Origin: Methylorubrum populi
Lineage (GTDB): Bacteria; Pseudomonadota; Alphaproteobacteria; Rhizobiales; Beijerinckiaceae
Assembly: GCA_020741775.1 (NCBI GenBank)
Contig: DYYG01000013.1
Coordinates: forward strand, 62,001 to 126,000
Length of the DNA stretch: 64,000 nt
Reading direction: 5' to 3'
The notes under the pieces were generated by a model. The model ran no database searches. It was given only the letters and a program-made list of their open reading frames with translations, and was not told the origin of the DNA. Positions 49,497 to 58,237 of the stretch are shown in pieces. Both the position numbers and the translations under genes were made by a program. How positions within the stretch are numbered: position 1 is the stretch's first letter; each line of letters begins with the position of its first letter.

Positions 49497-50821
49497 GACG
49501 CCTCGCCCCCCTGGCGCGCAGCCTGGAAGCGCGCACGGTCGCCGTCCTGCTCCTGGCCATTCTGGTCGTCCATGGCGGGGCGCTGCTGCTCTATCGCCAG
49601 TCGGCCGCCGCCGCCGCGGACGACGCCTTCGCGCGGCAGGTCGCCAACCAACTCATCCTGGCGCGCGAGGCGGTTCTGCGCCGGCCCCCGTCCGAACGCG
49701 ACACGGAGGCGAAGGCACTGTCGTCCCCGCATTTCGAGCTCGGGTGGTCCCCCACCTCGCCGATGCGTCAGGACGAGGCGGCCGACCCCGGCCTGTGGTC
49801 GTTGCGGACAAGGATGCTGTCCCTGGAACCCTCGCTCGGACCCGGGCTCGCGCTGGCGATGGGCATCGGCGACGAGGCGGTTCATCAGGAAGATCTTGGC
49901 GGCGCCATCCCGTTGGCCGACGGGAGCTTCCTGACCTTCCGCTCCGCCCATGCGCCCGGGATCGCCCGCCTCGGGCCGTGGGCCTACCTGTCGACGGCGA
50001 TGGCCATCCTCGTCGGCGTCGCCGCTGTCGTCCTGATGCACGGGATCGCAGGGCCGCTTCGCAACCTCACCCGTGCCACGGGCAGGATCGGCCATGGGGT
50101 CGTCGTCCCGGTCCCGGAGGCCGGACCCGACGAGACCCGCGAGATCGCGCGGGCCCTCAACGCGATGCAGCACCGCATCCACGGGCTGGTGACGGAGCGG
50201 ACACAGGCGTTGGCGGCCGTCTCCCACGACCTGCGCACGCCCATCTCCCGGCTTCGCCTGCGCCTCGACGGCGTGGCCGATCCGGCCGAGCGGCAGGCGA
50301 TGGGCTCGGACCTCGACGACATGCAGGCCATGATCGATTCAACGCTGGCCTACCTTCGTGGCGACGACGATCCCGAGCCCCGACAGGTCGTCAATGTCGC
50401 GAGCATCCTGATGAGCATCGCCGACGCATCCTCGGACGCGGGCCGCGACGTCGAATATGCGGGTCCCGGGCGGGCCCTCGCGACGGTGCGCCAGGTCGCC
50501 CTGCGGCGCGCACTCGACAACGTCGTCGACAATGCCGTGCGGTACGGGACCCGCGCCCGCATCTCGCTGGCCGTGGAGGCGGAGGCTTTGCTGCTGACGG
50601 TCGAGGACGACGGTCCCGGTATCGCGTCCGAAGAGGTCGCCCGCGCCTTCGAGCCGTTCACGCGCCTCGAAATGTCGAGAAACCGCAACACCGGCGGCAC
50701 CGGCCTTGGGCTGACCATCGCACGCCGGATCGTCGAGGCGGAGGGTGGGACCATCGCCATGGCCAATCGACTGGAAGGCGGCTTGCAGGTCCGGATCTCC
50801 CTGCCGCGGGCCGGCCGCTGA
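49493..50821 (+). CDS. Sensor histidine kinase of the metal island
   Basis: A 442-residue kinase with a GTG start overlapping the regulator stop. Two membrane helices (residues about 15-35 and 163-184) enclose a periplasmic domain; HAMP; phosphoacceptor His245 (AAVSHDLRTPISRL); ATPase motifs NVVDNAVRYG, VEDDGPGIASEE and GTGLGLTIA. Its partner is the regulator immediately upstream. The periplasmic domain is not His-rich, so direct metal sensing is not obvious. Confidence 0.92.
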   Translation: MRRLAPLARSLEARTVAVLLLAILVVHGGALLLYRQSAAAAADDAFARQVANQLILAREAVLRRPPSERDTEAKALSSPHFELGWSPTSPMRQDEAADPGLWSLRTRMLSLEPSLGPGLALAMGIGDEAVHQEDLGGAIPLADGSFLTFRSAHAPGIARLGPWAYLSTAMAILVGVAAVVLMHGIAGPLRNLTRATGRIGHGVVVPVPEAGPDETREIARALNAMQHRIHGLVTERTQALAAVSHDLRTPISRLRLRLDGVADPAERQAMGSDLDDMQAMIDSTLAYLRGDDDPEPRQVVNVASILMSIADASSDAGRDVEYAGPGRALATVRQVALRRALDNVVDNAVRYGTRARISLAVEAEALLLTVEDDGPGIASEEVARAFEPFTRLEMSRNRNTGGTGLGLTIARRIVEAEGGTIAMANRLEGGLQVRISLPRAGR

Positions 50822-50920
50822 CACACTTCGTCACGAACCGGGCGTCCGCCTGTCAAACAGCCTCGCTATCTCAGGTCTCGAAGCGGCCCCACCCGGCCGT
50901 CGTTTCCTGGAGACAGCATC

Positions 50921-51178
50921 ATGAAGCGTACCATCGCCGCCTTCCTCGCCGCCGGCCTGCTCGCAGGTGTTTCGGCTCCCGCCTTCGCCGCCGAGGACGG
51001 CCATGGGAACGCGTCCAATCCCGAGCGCTCCGTGCCGAACACGGGCGGTGTCGCGGGCGGTCCGGCCCATCGCGACGATCCGCGCAAGAGCGAGGCGCGC
51101 GAGGTCGGCAAGGACGGCAAGCCGGTCCACTCCGACAAGGACGGGCACGCCCACGGTCATTCCCACGACAAGAAGTGA
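50921..51178 (+). CDS. Exported His/Asp-rich small protein
   Basis: An 85-residue protein with a signal peptide (residues 1-23, ending APAFAAEDG). The mature chain is charged and ends HSDKDGHAHGHSHDKK, a likely metal-binding tail. It follows the two-component pair by 100 bases. Probable periplasmic metal buffer, by composition and context. Confidence 0.65.
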   Translation: MKRTIAAFLAAGLLAGVSAPAFAAEDGHGNASNPERSVPNTGGVAGGPAHRDDPRKSEAREVGKDGKPVHSDKDGHAHGHSHDKK

Positions 51179-51218
51179 ATTCGAGGCGGGAGGATCTTGG
51201 GACAGTGAGGACGCGCCG

Positions 51219-51350
51219 ATGCGGATGCTTCCCCTGCTGGTCGTCTTCGCGATCCTGGCCGCCGGCATCGGATACGCCCTGGCGGCGGACCCCGGGCCGA
51301 TCCCGCCTGAAAGCGTTCGCGGTGCGCTCGTGCCCCCTCGCGTACCGTGA
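51219..51350 (+). CDS. Short exported or membrane peptide
   Basis: A 43-residue frame from the ATG at 51,219 with a strong hydrophobic N-terminus (MLPLLVVFAILAAGIGYALA) and a short proline-rich remainder. It lies between two exported His-rich protein genes. RBS GTGAGG nearby. Function unknown and coding moderately likely. Confidence 0.45.
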   Translation: MRMLPLLVVFAILAAGIGYALAADPGPIPPESVRGALVPPRVP

Positions 51351-51468
51351 AAAGCCCGCCTCGACCGACTTGTCGGGGCGGGCACACCGTATGTTCTGAA
51401 CGATCACGTCAGACGCGGTTCACTTCCCCTGGGTCACCCTCACGGCTTCGGAATTCGGGGAGTGCACC

Positions 51469-51705
51469 ATGAGAACGCGCGTTTTGGCCTTGGCCGCCGC
51501 CACGTTGGTCCTGTCGCCGATGGCCGCGTCGGCCCAATACTACGGCGGCGGGTACGGGGAGCGCGGCATGGACGTCCATGTCGACCGCTACCGCCATGGC
51601 GACCACGACGACGTTGTCGTCCATCGTGATCGGCCCCGCTACGAGGAGCGGCCGGTCTATTTCGAGCGTCGGCACCACCATCATCACCATCACGACGACT
51701 ATTGA
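51469..51705 (+). CDS. Exported His/Tyr/Arg-rich small protein
   Basis: A 78-residue protein: signal peptide (residues 1-22, ending ASAQYY), then a Tyr/Gly/Asp/Arg-rich chain ending in RRHHHHHHHDDY, a natural run of seven histidines. Very likely metal-binding in the periplasm. Preceded by TCGGGGAG at 51,458. Part of a run of small exported proteins between the sensor kinase and the RND genes. Confidence 0.65.
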   Translation: MRTRVLALAAATLVLSPMAASAQYYGGGYGERGMDVHVDRYRHGDHDDVVVHRDRPRYEERPVYFERRHHHHHHHDDY

Positions 51706-51769
51706 GGTTCACGCCTCATCACCGCTCTCCCGCATGTACGGGTGGCCCTGAATCGTCCATAAGGCAACG

Positions 51770-52132
51770 ATGAACGCGGGATCCCGGATCAGGGCCTACG
51801 AGGCGATGCGCGGCTGGTGGGCGACCGCCATCCGCGTGCTGTCGCTCGTCATGGTCCTGGCGCTCGTCGTTCCCGGCGCCGTCCATTCCGCCGAGGCCCA
51901 CCGCTCGCCCTTCCATGAGCTGTCCATATCGGCAAACGTCGATGTTTCCGCGTCGGACCATGCCGATGGGTGCCCGGCCTGCCATGCGAACTGCGGCTGC
52001 CACCAGGCCCTGAGCGCCGACGAGATGCCCGCGATGCCGGTCCCAGCGCCGGCACGCGCGTCTTACGCGACCGAGACCCCCCCTGTCGGATCGGTTTCGC
52101 CCGACCGCCTTCCCAGGCCGCCTCGCGCCTGA
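51770..52132 (+). CDS. Small membrane or exported Cys/His-containing protein
   Basis: A 120-residue protein with one hydrophobic segment (VLSLVMVLALVVPGAVHSAEA, about residues 24-44) and a Cys/His cluster SDHADGCPACHANCGCHQ (about residues 62-79), which could bind metal; the CPACH resembles a heme site but the surrounding sequence does not look like a cytochrome. It may belong to the DUF2946-like proteins found beside czc genes. Start could also be the ATG at residue 13. Confidence 0.55.
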   Translation: MNAGSRIRAYEAMRGWWATAIRVLSLVMVLALVVPGAVHSAEAHRSPFHELSISANVDVSASDHADGCPACHANCGCHQALSADEMPAMPVPAPARASYATETPPVGSVSPDRLPRPPRA

Positions 52133-52274
52133 GGCGACGTCGCCACGTCCGTGGCGCGTCCTGGCCGGCCCCACGCGGGTCCCGGCCGCCTCACCATTGC
52201 GAACACTCAGTACGGGACCGTCCCTAGCCGCACGAGCGGCGATTCGACGTCCCTGGCGGACACAGCCCATTCCC

Positions 52275-53675
52275 ATGCGTGCATTCCTCTCCGTGGCCTT
52301 CCTGGCCATCGGCATCGCCATCGGCGGTGCATTCCCCCGCGTGTCCGAGGTCGTGCAGGGCGCCCTCGCGGCCGCCGGCCTGACGAACGCCAAGCCGACG
52401 CCGACCAACGCGGCCATGACCAAGCCACCGGCGCCCCAGGCCGACGATGGGCACGGTCACGGTGAGCACGGCCACGCGCATGCGGAGGGCGAGACCAAGC
52501 CTGCCGGAGAGCACAAGCATGCCGAGGGCGAGGCCAAGCCCGAGGCCGGCGGCCACAAGCACGCCGAGGGCGAGACCCACGGCGACGAAGAGGACGAGGG
52601 CAAGATCAAGATGTCCGCCGAGCAGGCGGCGGACCAGGACATCAAGCTGGCGAAGGTCGAGGGCGGCATCCTCTCGCGGCACCTCCTCGTTCCCGGCACC
52701 ATCGCCCAGGACGCCGACCGGATCGCCCGCGTGCCCGTCCGGGTGGTCGGGACCGTGTCGGAGATGCGCAAGCGCCTCGGCGAGGAGGTCGCCAAGGGCG
52801 AGGTCGTGGCCGTCCTCGACAGCCGCGAGGTCGCCGAGGCCAAGAGCGACTTCCTCACCGCGACGGTCAAGGCGGATTTGGAGAAGACCAACTTCGACCG
52901 GCAGCAGGCCCTGTGGGACAAGCGGATCTCGGCGGAGTCCGCCTACCTGAACGCCAAGGCGGCCTATTCCGAGGCGACCCTTCGCGTCGACCTGGCGCGC
53001 CAGAAACTCTCGGCCCTGGGCCTTAACGCGGCCGAGGTCGCAACCTCCGCCAAGAGGGACGAGACCACCCCGAACCTGTCGAGCCTGCGCCGCTACGAAC
53101 TGCGTTCGCCCCTCGCCGGCCGCATCGTCGAGCGCAAGGTCGACGTCGGCACCGCCGTCGGCAAGGAAGGCGATCCGGCCGACGTCTACACCGTCGCGGA
53201 CCTGTCCTCGGTATGGATCGAACTCGCGGTGCCCACCGTCGAGCTACCGAAGGTCCGTGAGGGTGCCAAGGTGACGATCGTCGGGGGCGACGACCCCTCC
53301 CGCAGCGTGGGCAAGGTCGTGTTCGTCAGCCCGATCCTCAACGCGGAGACGCGCTCTGCCCGGGTCATCGTCGCCCTGCCGAACAAGGACATGGCCTGGC
53401 GTCCCGGCACCTTCGTCACGACCGAGGTGGAGATCGCCCAGGACAAGGTGAAGGTCAGGCTGCCGAAGTCCGCCATCCAGACCATCGGCACCGAGAAGGT
53501 CGCTTTCGTGCGCACCGCGGAAGGGTTCGAGCGTCGCGACGTGACCATCGGCAAGGCGGACGACGACGCGTACGAGATCCTCAAAGGCCTAGCGCCCGGG
53601 GACGAGGTCGCCGTGGCCAACTCCTTCCTCCTCAAGGCTGAGCTCGGCAAGTCCGAAGCTAACCACGCGCATTGA
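52275..53675 (+). CDS. czcB: RND efflux periplasmic adaptor (CzcB-like)
   Basis: A 466-residue membrane-fusion protein from the ATG at 52,275. Signal/anchor (residues 1-18), then a His/Glu-rich insert (GHGHGEHGHAHAEGE, GEHKHAEGE, GGHKHAEGE repeats, about residues 57-108) expected to bind metal, then barrel-sandwich and helical hairpin domains (RVPVRVVGTVSEMRKRLGEEVAKGEVVAVLDSRE) and the beta-barrel. It links the CzcA pump to an outer-membrane channel, which is not visible here. CzcA starts 13 bases downstream. Confidence 0.93.
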   Translation: MRAFLSVAFLAIGIAIGGAFPRVSEVVQGALAAAGLTNAKPTPTNAAMTKPPAPQADDGHGHGEHGHAHAEGETKPAGEHKHAEGEAKPEAGGHKHAEGETHGDEEDEGKIKMSAEQAADQDIKLAKVEGGILSRHLLVPGTIAQDADRIARVPVRVVGTVSEMRKRLGEEVAKGEVVAVLDSREVAEAKSDFLTATVKADLEKTNFDRQQALWDKRISAESAYLNAKAAYSEATLRVDLARQKLSALGLNAAEVATSAKRDETTPNLSSLRRYELRSPLAGRIVERKVDVGTAVGKEGDPADVYTVADLSSVWIELAVPTVELPKVREGAKVTIVGGDDPSRSVGKVVFVSPILNAETRSARVIVALPNKDMAWRPGTFVTTEVEIAQDKVKVRLPKSAIQTIGTEKVAFVRTAEGFERRDVTIGKADDDAYEILKGLAPGDEVAVANSFLLKAELGKSEANHAH

Positions 53676-53688
53676 GGGGGGCACCGAC

Positions 53689-56600
53689 ATGATCTCGAAG
53701 ATCCTCGACTTCTCCGTCCACCAGCGCTGGCTCGTGGTCCTCCTGTCGCTGCTGGCGGCCGGCTTCGGCGTGTTCTCGCTGACGAAGCTTCCCATCGACG
53801 CCGTGCCGGACATCACCAACAACCAGGTGCAGATCAACACCACGGCGCCGTCGCTCTCCCCGGTCGATATCGAGAAGCAGGTGACCTACCCGGTCGAGAC
53901 CGCGCTCGCCGGCATCAAGGGCCTGGAATACACCCGCTCGCTCTCGCGAAACGGATTCTCCCAGGTCACGGCCGTATTTTCGGAGAAGTTGGACATCTAT
54001 TTCGCCCGCCAGCAGGTCGCCGAGCGCATCGGCGAGGCGAAGTCGACCCTGCCGCCGGGGGCCGAGCCGCACATGGGTCCGATCTCCACGGGGCTGGGCG
54101 AGATCTACATGTGGTCGATCCACTACGCCCAGCCGAAGGATCGCAAGGTCTCCCCGGACGGCAAGGCCGGCTGGCAGTCGGACGGGAGCTACCTGACCCC
54201 CGAGGGCCAGCGGCTCGCGACGGAGCTCGAACGCACCGCCTACCTGCGCACGGTCCAGGACTGGATCATCCGGCCCCAGGTGAAGACCGTGCCGGGGGTC
54301 GCCGGCGTCGACAGCATCGGCGGCTTCGACAAGCAGTACCACGTCCAGCCCGACCCGATGAAGCTCACCGCCCTCGACCTGTCGTTCGCCGACATCGGCC
54401 GGGCGCTGGAGGCCAACAACGCCAACCAGGGCGCCCGCTACCTGGAGGACAACGGCGAGGGCTACGTCGTGCGCGCCGCCGGCCGCCTGGAGACCATGGA
54501 GGACATCGGCTCCGTCGTGGTGACCACGCGCGGCGGCGTGCCGGTGCGCATCTCGGACATCGCCGAGGTCCGGATCGGACGCGACCTGCGCACCGGGTCC
54601 GGCAGCGAGGACGGGCGTGAGGTCGTCATCGGCACCGCCCTGATGCTGATCGGCGAGAACAGCCGGACGGTCTCGGCCGCCGTCGACGCGAAGATGACGG
54701 AGCTCCGGCGCACCCTCCCGCCCGGCGTCGAGGTCCAGACCGTCCTCAACCGCACTGTGCTCGTCGAGGCCACCATCAAGACCGTGGCCAAGAACCTCGC
54801 CGAGGGCGCCGCCCTCGTCATCGTCATCCTGTTCCTGCTGCTGGGCAACATCCGGGCGGCCATCGTCACGGCACTGGTCATCCCGGTGGCGATGCTGATG
54901 ACCATGACCGGCATGGTCCAGGGACGCATCAGCGCGAACCTGATGAGTCTGGGCGCCCTCGACTTCGGCCTCATCGTCGACGGCGCCGTCATCATCACCG
55001 AGAACGCCCTGCGCCACCTCGCCGAGCGGCAGACCGAGCTCGGGCGCAAGCTCGACCTGGAGGAGCGCCTCGTGACCGTGCGCGCCTCCGCCGAGGAGAT
55101 GATCAAGCCCTCCCTCTACGGGCAGGCCATCATCATCCTCGTCTACGTGCCGCTCCTCACCTTTACCGGGGTCGAGGGCAAGATGTTCGAGCCCATGGCG
55201 CTCACCGTCATCATCGCGCTCGTCGCGGCCTTCGTCCTGTCGCTGACCTTCGTGCCCGCGATGATCGCCATCGTCATCACCGGCAAGGTCACGGAGAAGG
55301 ACAATTTCATCATCCGCGGGATCAAGGCGGCGTACCGGCCGGTCCTCGGCGCCGCCTTGCGGGTCCCGATGACCTTCGTCGCGGTCGCGCTCGTGCTCCT
55401 CCTCGGTGCCGGGTTCCTGTTCACCAAGCTCGGGCAGGAGTTCATTCCGCAACTCGACGAGAAGAGCATCGCACTGAACGCGCAGCGCATCCCGTCGACC
55501 TCGCTGACGCAGTCCCAGGCGATGCAGCTGAAGGTCGAGCAGGCCATCAGTCGCTTCCCCCAGGTCGCCTACGTCTTCTCGAAGACCGGCACTGCGGAGG
55601 TCGCCTCCGACCCGATGCCGCCGAGTTCGTCCGACACCTTCGTCATCCTCAAGCCGCAGGAGGAATGGCCAAACCCGAGCCTCTCGAAGGCAGACCTGCA
55701 GGAGCAGATCGAGAAGGCTCTTGGGGCGCTCGCCGGCAACGTCTACGAGTTCTCCCAACCGATCCAGCTTCGATTCAACGAGCTTCTGGCCGGCACCCGC
55801 GGCGACCTTGCCGTAAAAGTGTTCGGCGAGGAGTTCGAGCCGATGCTCAAGGCCGCCAACCAGGTCGCGACGATCCTACGCGGGACCGAGGGCGCCGACG
55901 ACGTCAAGGTCGAGCAGACCGCGGGGTTGCCGTTCCTGGAGATCAAGATCAACAAGACCGAGGCCGCGCGCCTCGGCCTGAGCACGTCCGCGATCCAGGA
56001 CGTCATCGGGGCGGCCATCGGCGGCCGCGAGGCCGGCATGGTGTTCGAGGGCGACCGGCGCTTTCCCATCGTCGTGCGCCTGAACGACAAGGTGCGCGAG
56101 GATCGCGAGGCCCTGGAGAATATCCCCGTGCCGCTGCCCCCGGGGGTCAACGGACGGGCCTCCTCCGTCCTCCTAAAGCAGGTCGCCAGCTTCTCCGTCA
56201 CCGAGGGGCCGAACCAGATCTCGCGGGAGAACGGGCGGCGCCGGGTCGTGGTGACCGCCAACGTGCGCGGTCGCGACATCGGCTCGCTCGTCGCCGAGGC
56301 GCAGGCCAAGGTGGCGTCCGGGGTGCAGCTTCCGGCCGGCTACTACGTGACCTGGGGCGGTCAGTTCGAGAATCTGGCCTCCGCCCGGCAGCGCCTGATG
56401 GTGGTGGTGCCGGTGTGCTTCTTCCTGATCTTCCTGCTGCTGTTCTCGGCCCTGAACTCGGCAAGGGATGCGCTGCTGGTGTTCAGCGCCGTGCCGCTCG
56501 CCCTGACCGGCGGCATCGCGGCGTTGTGGCTGCGGGGGATGCCGTTCTCGGTGCCGGCGGCGGTGGGCTTCATCGCCCTGTCGGGGGTGGCGGTGCTCAA

Positions 56601-56940
56601 TGGCCTGGTGATGCTGACCTACATCAAGCAGCTGATCGCCGAGGGGAAGCCACGCCGCGAGGCGATCCTGGAGGGGGCGATGACCCGCCTGCGTCCGGTG
56701 GCTATGACCGCCCTCGTGGCCTCCCTGGGGTTCGTGCCGATGGCGTTGGCGACCGAGACGGGCGCCGAGATCCAGCGGCCCCTGGCGACCGTGGTCATCG
56801 GCGGACTCATCTCGGCCACCCTGCTGACGCTGGTCGTCCTGCCGGCGCTCTACGCGCGCTTCGCGGGCGCGGTGACGGCGATCTCGACAGCGGAGGCCGG
56901 GCATGAGGCACGCCCCGTCCTGCCCCAGGCTGCCGAATGA
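53689..56940 (+). CDS. czcA: Heavy-metal efflux RND pump (CzcA-like)
   Basis: A 1083-residue HME-RND protein, full length, with twelve membrane helices. Signature DFGLIVDGAVIITEN in helix IV carries the acidic residues of the proton path; N-terminal SVHQRWLVVLLSLLAAGFGVFSLTKLPIDAVPDITN is typical. It exports Zn2+, Co2+, Cd2+ or Ni2+ from the periplasm using the proton gradient. Specificity (Czc versus Cnr/Ncc) is not readable with certainty. Follows czcB directly. Confidence 0.95.
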   Translation: MISKILDFSVHQRWLVVLLSLLAAGFGVFSLTKLPIDAVPDITNNQVQINTTAPSLSPVDIEKQVTYPVETALAGIKGLEYTRSLSRNGFSQVTAVFSEKLDIYFARQQVAERIGEAKSTLPPGAEPHMGPISTGLGEIYMWSIHYAQPKDRKVSPDGKAGWQSDGSYLTPEGQRLATELERTAYLRTVQDWIIRPQVKTVPGVAGVDSIGGFDKQYHVQPDPMKLTALDLSFADIGRALEANNANQGARYLEDNGEGYVVRAAGRLETMEDIGSVVVTTRGGVPVRISDIAEVRIGRDLRTGSGSEDGREVVIGTALMLIGENSRTVSAAVDAKMTELRRTLPPGVEVQTVLNRTVLVEATIKTVAKNLAEGAALVIVILFLLLGNIRAAIVTALVIPVAMLMTMTGMVQGRISANLMSLGALDFGLIVDGAVIITENALRHLAERQTELGRKLDLEERLVTVRASAEEMIKPSLYGQAIIILVYVPLLTFTGVEGKMFEPMALTVIIALVAAFVLSLTFVPAMIAIVITGKVTEKDNFIIRGIKAAYRPVLGAALRVPMTFVAVALVLLLGAGFLFTKLGQEFIPQLDEKSIALNAQRIPSTSLTQSQAMQLKVEQAISRFPQVAYVFSKTGTAEVASDPMPPSSSDTFVILKPQEEWPNPSLSKADLQEQIEKALGALAGNVYEFSQPIQLRFNELLAGTRGDLAVKVFGEEFEPMLKAANQVATILRGTEGADDVKVEQTAGLPFLEIKINKTEAARLGLSTSAIQDVIGAAIGGREAGMVFEGDRRFPIVVRLNDKVREDREALENIPVPLPPGVNGRASSVLLKQVASFSVTEGPNQISRENGRRRVVVTANVRGRDIGSLVAEAQAKVASGVQLPAGYYVTWGGQFENLASARQRLMVVVPVCFFLIFLLLFSALNSARDALLVFSAVPLALTGGIAALWLRGMPFSVPAAVGFIALSGVAVLNGLVMLTYIKQLIAEGKPRREAILEGAMTRLRPVAMTALVASLGFVPMALATETGAEIQRPLATVVIGGLISATLLTLVVLPALYARFAGAVTAISTAEAGHEARPVLPQAAE

Positions 56941-56962
56941 CTTCGGATCGGAGGGACCGGCC

Positions 56963-57493
56963 ATGGTCGAAGAGGTTTTCGGAGCGCTCCTCTGGTTCGC
57001 GAGCCTGACTTCGGCCGTGGCGCCGGAAGCACCGTTGGGGCTTTCCTGGGGACCAGTGACGGACGTTCCGAAGCCCTCGATGGTCGACCGGGAGGCGAAC
57101 GTCACGGCCCTAATCTACCTTCACGACCGTCCGCTGGCGGCGGGCGCCGATACGGACAGGGTCATCCTGGAAGTCTGCAGGGACGAGGGGTTGCAGCAGG
57201 TGATCTGGTTGAGCCGTCCGATGTCCGAAGCGGAGTTGCCCGCTCGTTTCGACGCCATCTACCGGGAGGGCGTAAGGCGCCTCGGCCAGCCGCGGACGGA
57301 CGACGCCTCCGGGGACGTCCTGTGGTCGTCGGGGCAGGTCTTCCTCACGGTTCGGGCGACCGCGGGAGAACGGCGCCTCGCGATGGTCTCGCGCGGCCCG
57401 CGATACGGCCCATGCTCCGTCGCGCACGAGGCGGCCACGGGCCACCCCGCCAGCGCCCATGGAGCCAGGCTGGTCGCCCCGCGAATGCCATGA
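56963..57493 (+). CDS. Hypothetical protein downstream of czcA
   Basis: A 176-residue protein from the ATG at 56,963, 22 bases after czcA. A weakly hydrophobic N-terminus (EEVFGALLWFASLTSAVA) may be a signal. The middle includes LIYLHDRPLAAGADTDRVILEVCRDEGLQQVIWLSRPMSEAEL and a later Cys. No family recognised; its position suggests an accessory role in metal efflux. Confidence 0.6.
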   Translation: MVEEVFGALLWFASLTSAVAPEAPLGLSWGPVTDVPKPSMVDREANVTALIYLHDRPLAAGADTDRVILEVCRDEGLQQVIWLSRPMSEAELPARFDAIYREGVRRLGQPRTDDASGDVLWSSGQVFLTVRATAGERRLAMVSRGPRYGPCSVAHEAATGHPASAHGARLVAPRMP

Positions 57494-57527
57494 GCCGTAT
57501 CGCCACCATGCCGCAACGGAGGCCTCG

Positions 57528-57812
57528 ATGAGCAAGAAGGTCGCCCGGACCATCAGCTACTCCACCGGTCGCAACCCACGGAGACGACGCCGGGTCAGGT
57601 CGCACGTCCTGAAGGCCGCAAGCAACACGTCTGTACTCATCCTCGTCGGCCTCCCCGCCGGCATCTACGTCCTGTACTGCCTCTGCAGCCTGGTTTCCGG
57701 ACCGCACATCCATCCGGTCGCGGCGGACTGGAGGGCGCCTCAGGCCGGTTCGCCGTGGGGCGACAGGGACTCGATGATGCGGCAGTCGGCGACCGAGCCG
57801 CATCCGCACTGA
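57528..57812 (+). CDS. Small membrane protein overlapping merR tail
   Basis: A 94-residue frame from the ATG at 57,528: basic N-terminus with RNPRRRRRVRSHVLK, one membrane helix (TSVLILVGLPAGIYVLYCLCSLVSG) and a His-containing end. Its last 73 bases overlap the convergent MerR gene. Unknown function. Confidence 0.5.
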   Translation: MSKKVARTISYSTGRNPRRRRRVRSHVLKAASNTSVLILVGLPAGIYVLYCLCSLVSGPHIHPVAADWRAPQAGSPWGDRDSMMRQSATEPHPH

Positions 57813-58159
57813 CCAATCACGTCGCGGAGCTCGTGGGCGAGCCGCGCCAGGTCGGAGAGCTTGCGTTCCACCTCCGTCAGGTGCGCCCGCGCAATCGCAT
57901 CGACCTCGGCGCAGGACCGATCGCGGTCGTCGGCCATCGCCAGCAGTTCCCTGATCTGATCCAGGGTGAAGCCGAGGTCCCTGCCGCGGCGGATGAAGCC
58001 CAGGCGGCGCAGGTGTTCCGGGCCATAGAGACGGTAGTTGCCAGGGGACCGGGCCGGCGCCGGCAAAAGCCTGACCTTCTCGTACCAGCGGACCGTCTCG
58101 ACCCGGGTGTTCGTCGCCGCGGCGAGGTCGCCGATGGTCATGGAGGATGCGCGCGCCAT
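57740..58159 (-). CDS. MerR-family heavy-metal regulator (ZntR/CadR-like)
   Basis: A 139-residue MerR protein from the ATG at 58,159 (or 58,141): IGDLAAATNTRVETVRWYEKVRLLPAPARSPGNYRLYG, dimerisation helix, DRSCAEVDAIARAHLTEVE and the metal-site loop CGCGSVADCRIIESLSPHG near the C-terminus, as in Zn/Cd/Pb sensors. It is divergent from the P-type ATPase gene across a 21-base dyad and should activate it when metal is bound. Confidence 0.92.
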   Translation of the reverse strand: MARASSMTIGDLAAATNTRVETVRWYEKVRLLPAPARSPGNYRLYGPEHLRRLGFIRRGRDLGFTLDQIRELLAMADDRDRSCAEVDAIARAHLTEVERKLSDLARLAHELRDVIGQCGCGSVADCRIIESLSPHGEPA

Positions 58160-58166
58160 GGCCTTG

Positions 58167-58187
58167 ACCCTGTAGTTGCTACAGGGT
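58167..58187. promoter_or_regulatory. MerR-type operator upstream of the P-type ATPase
   Basis: ACCCTGTAG-TTG-CTACAGGGT, perfect dyad; TTGACC (58,164-58,169) forms the -35 and ATGTAG at about 58,190 the -10, with a 20-base spacer as in zntA-type promoters. Confidence 0.85.
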
Positions 58188-58237
58188 GCATGTAGGTGTC
58201 CGACCGCCCGGGAGAAGCCCGGGTCGACGGAGTTGGC

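Noticed and set aside
53659-55758. Minus-strand open frame of 699 codons opposite czcA
   Set aside because: Shadow frame; czcA has clear RND motifs and the opposite frame does not resemble a protein.
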